A stretch of 6,032 bases of DNA, from NCBI GenBank assembly GCA_021203425.1, contig JAJQBF010000114.1, positions 1 through 6,032 on the forward strand. Reading direction: 5' to 3'. Position numbers and translations under genes: made by a program. This stretch comes from Clostridiales bacterium (lineage in GTDB: Bacteria; Bacillota; Clostridia; Lachnospirales; CAG-274). Positions 5,986 to 6,032 of this stretch are shown in pieces. Numbering within the stretch: the first letter of the stretch is position 1; each line of letters starts with the position of its first letter. The notes below the pieces were generated by a model that was not told where the DNA came from, searched no databases, and saw only the letters and a list, made by a program, of their open reading frames with translations.

Positions 5986-6032
5986 TCACGGATTTTTACA
6001 GAAATGTTACACAAAGGCTTCAATTACAGCGA

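Noticed and set aside
6004..6032. Plus-strand ATG at 6004 open to the right edge, possibly a divergent gene
   Set aside because: There is no ribosome binding site ahead of it, only a weak promoter-like pair upstream, and nine codons are too few to judge.
6007..6032. Minus-strand frame ending in TAA at 6009-6007 (AVIEAFV), possibly the tail of an upstream gene
   Set aside because: Seven codons are not enough to tell a real gene end from chance.

Overview
The window looks like a piece of a low-GC Gram-positive (Firmicutes, most likely Clostridia) chromosome. The signs are A/T-rich spacers, strong AGGAGG-type ribosome binding sites, textbook vegetative promoters with 17-bp spacers, and proteins that read as clostridial versions of their families. 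The genus cannot be named from the sequence alone. All recognised genes are on the minus strand, so transcription runs from high to low coordinates.

In order of transcription: (1) a promoter near 5928-5956 drives a tightly packed three-gene unit. It holds tsaD (tRNA t6A modification), a WYL-domain HTH regulator and a large tandem-domain family 2 glycosyltransferase. The stop of tsaD directly abuts the start of the regulator, and the regulator and glycosyltransferase are 1 base apart. (2) hisC, a histidinol-phosphate aminotransferase-type PLP enzyme, follows an 84-base gap and has its own promoter (TTGTTA-17-TATAAT). (3) A small HIT-family nucleotide hydrolase/transferase follows, again with its own promoter (TTGTTT-17-TATAAT) and a perfect Shine-Dalgarno, and ends at a 13-bp stem terminator. 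(4) At the left edge is the beginning of another minus-strand gene with a very good extended -10 promoter and ribosome binding site. Its first codons resemble the N-terminus of an MBOAT (AlgI/DltB-like) membrane O-acyltransferase, but the reading frame breaks after 26 codons and appears to resume in the +1 frame up to the window edge.

The genes do not form one pathway. tsaD, hisC and the HIT gene are housekeeping or metabolic functions. The glycosyltransferase, and the MBOAT-like gene if real, would suit cell-surface glycan synthesis and decoration, though nothing visible links the two. No tRNA, rRNA, CRISPR array, insertion sequence or phage gene was seen. The less ordinary points are the apparent frameshift at a homopolymer in the MBOAT-like gene, a perfect 8-1-8 inverted repeat just upstream of its promoter, and the coupling of tsaD to a WYL regulator and a glycosyltransferase.
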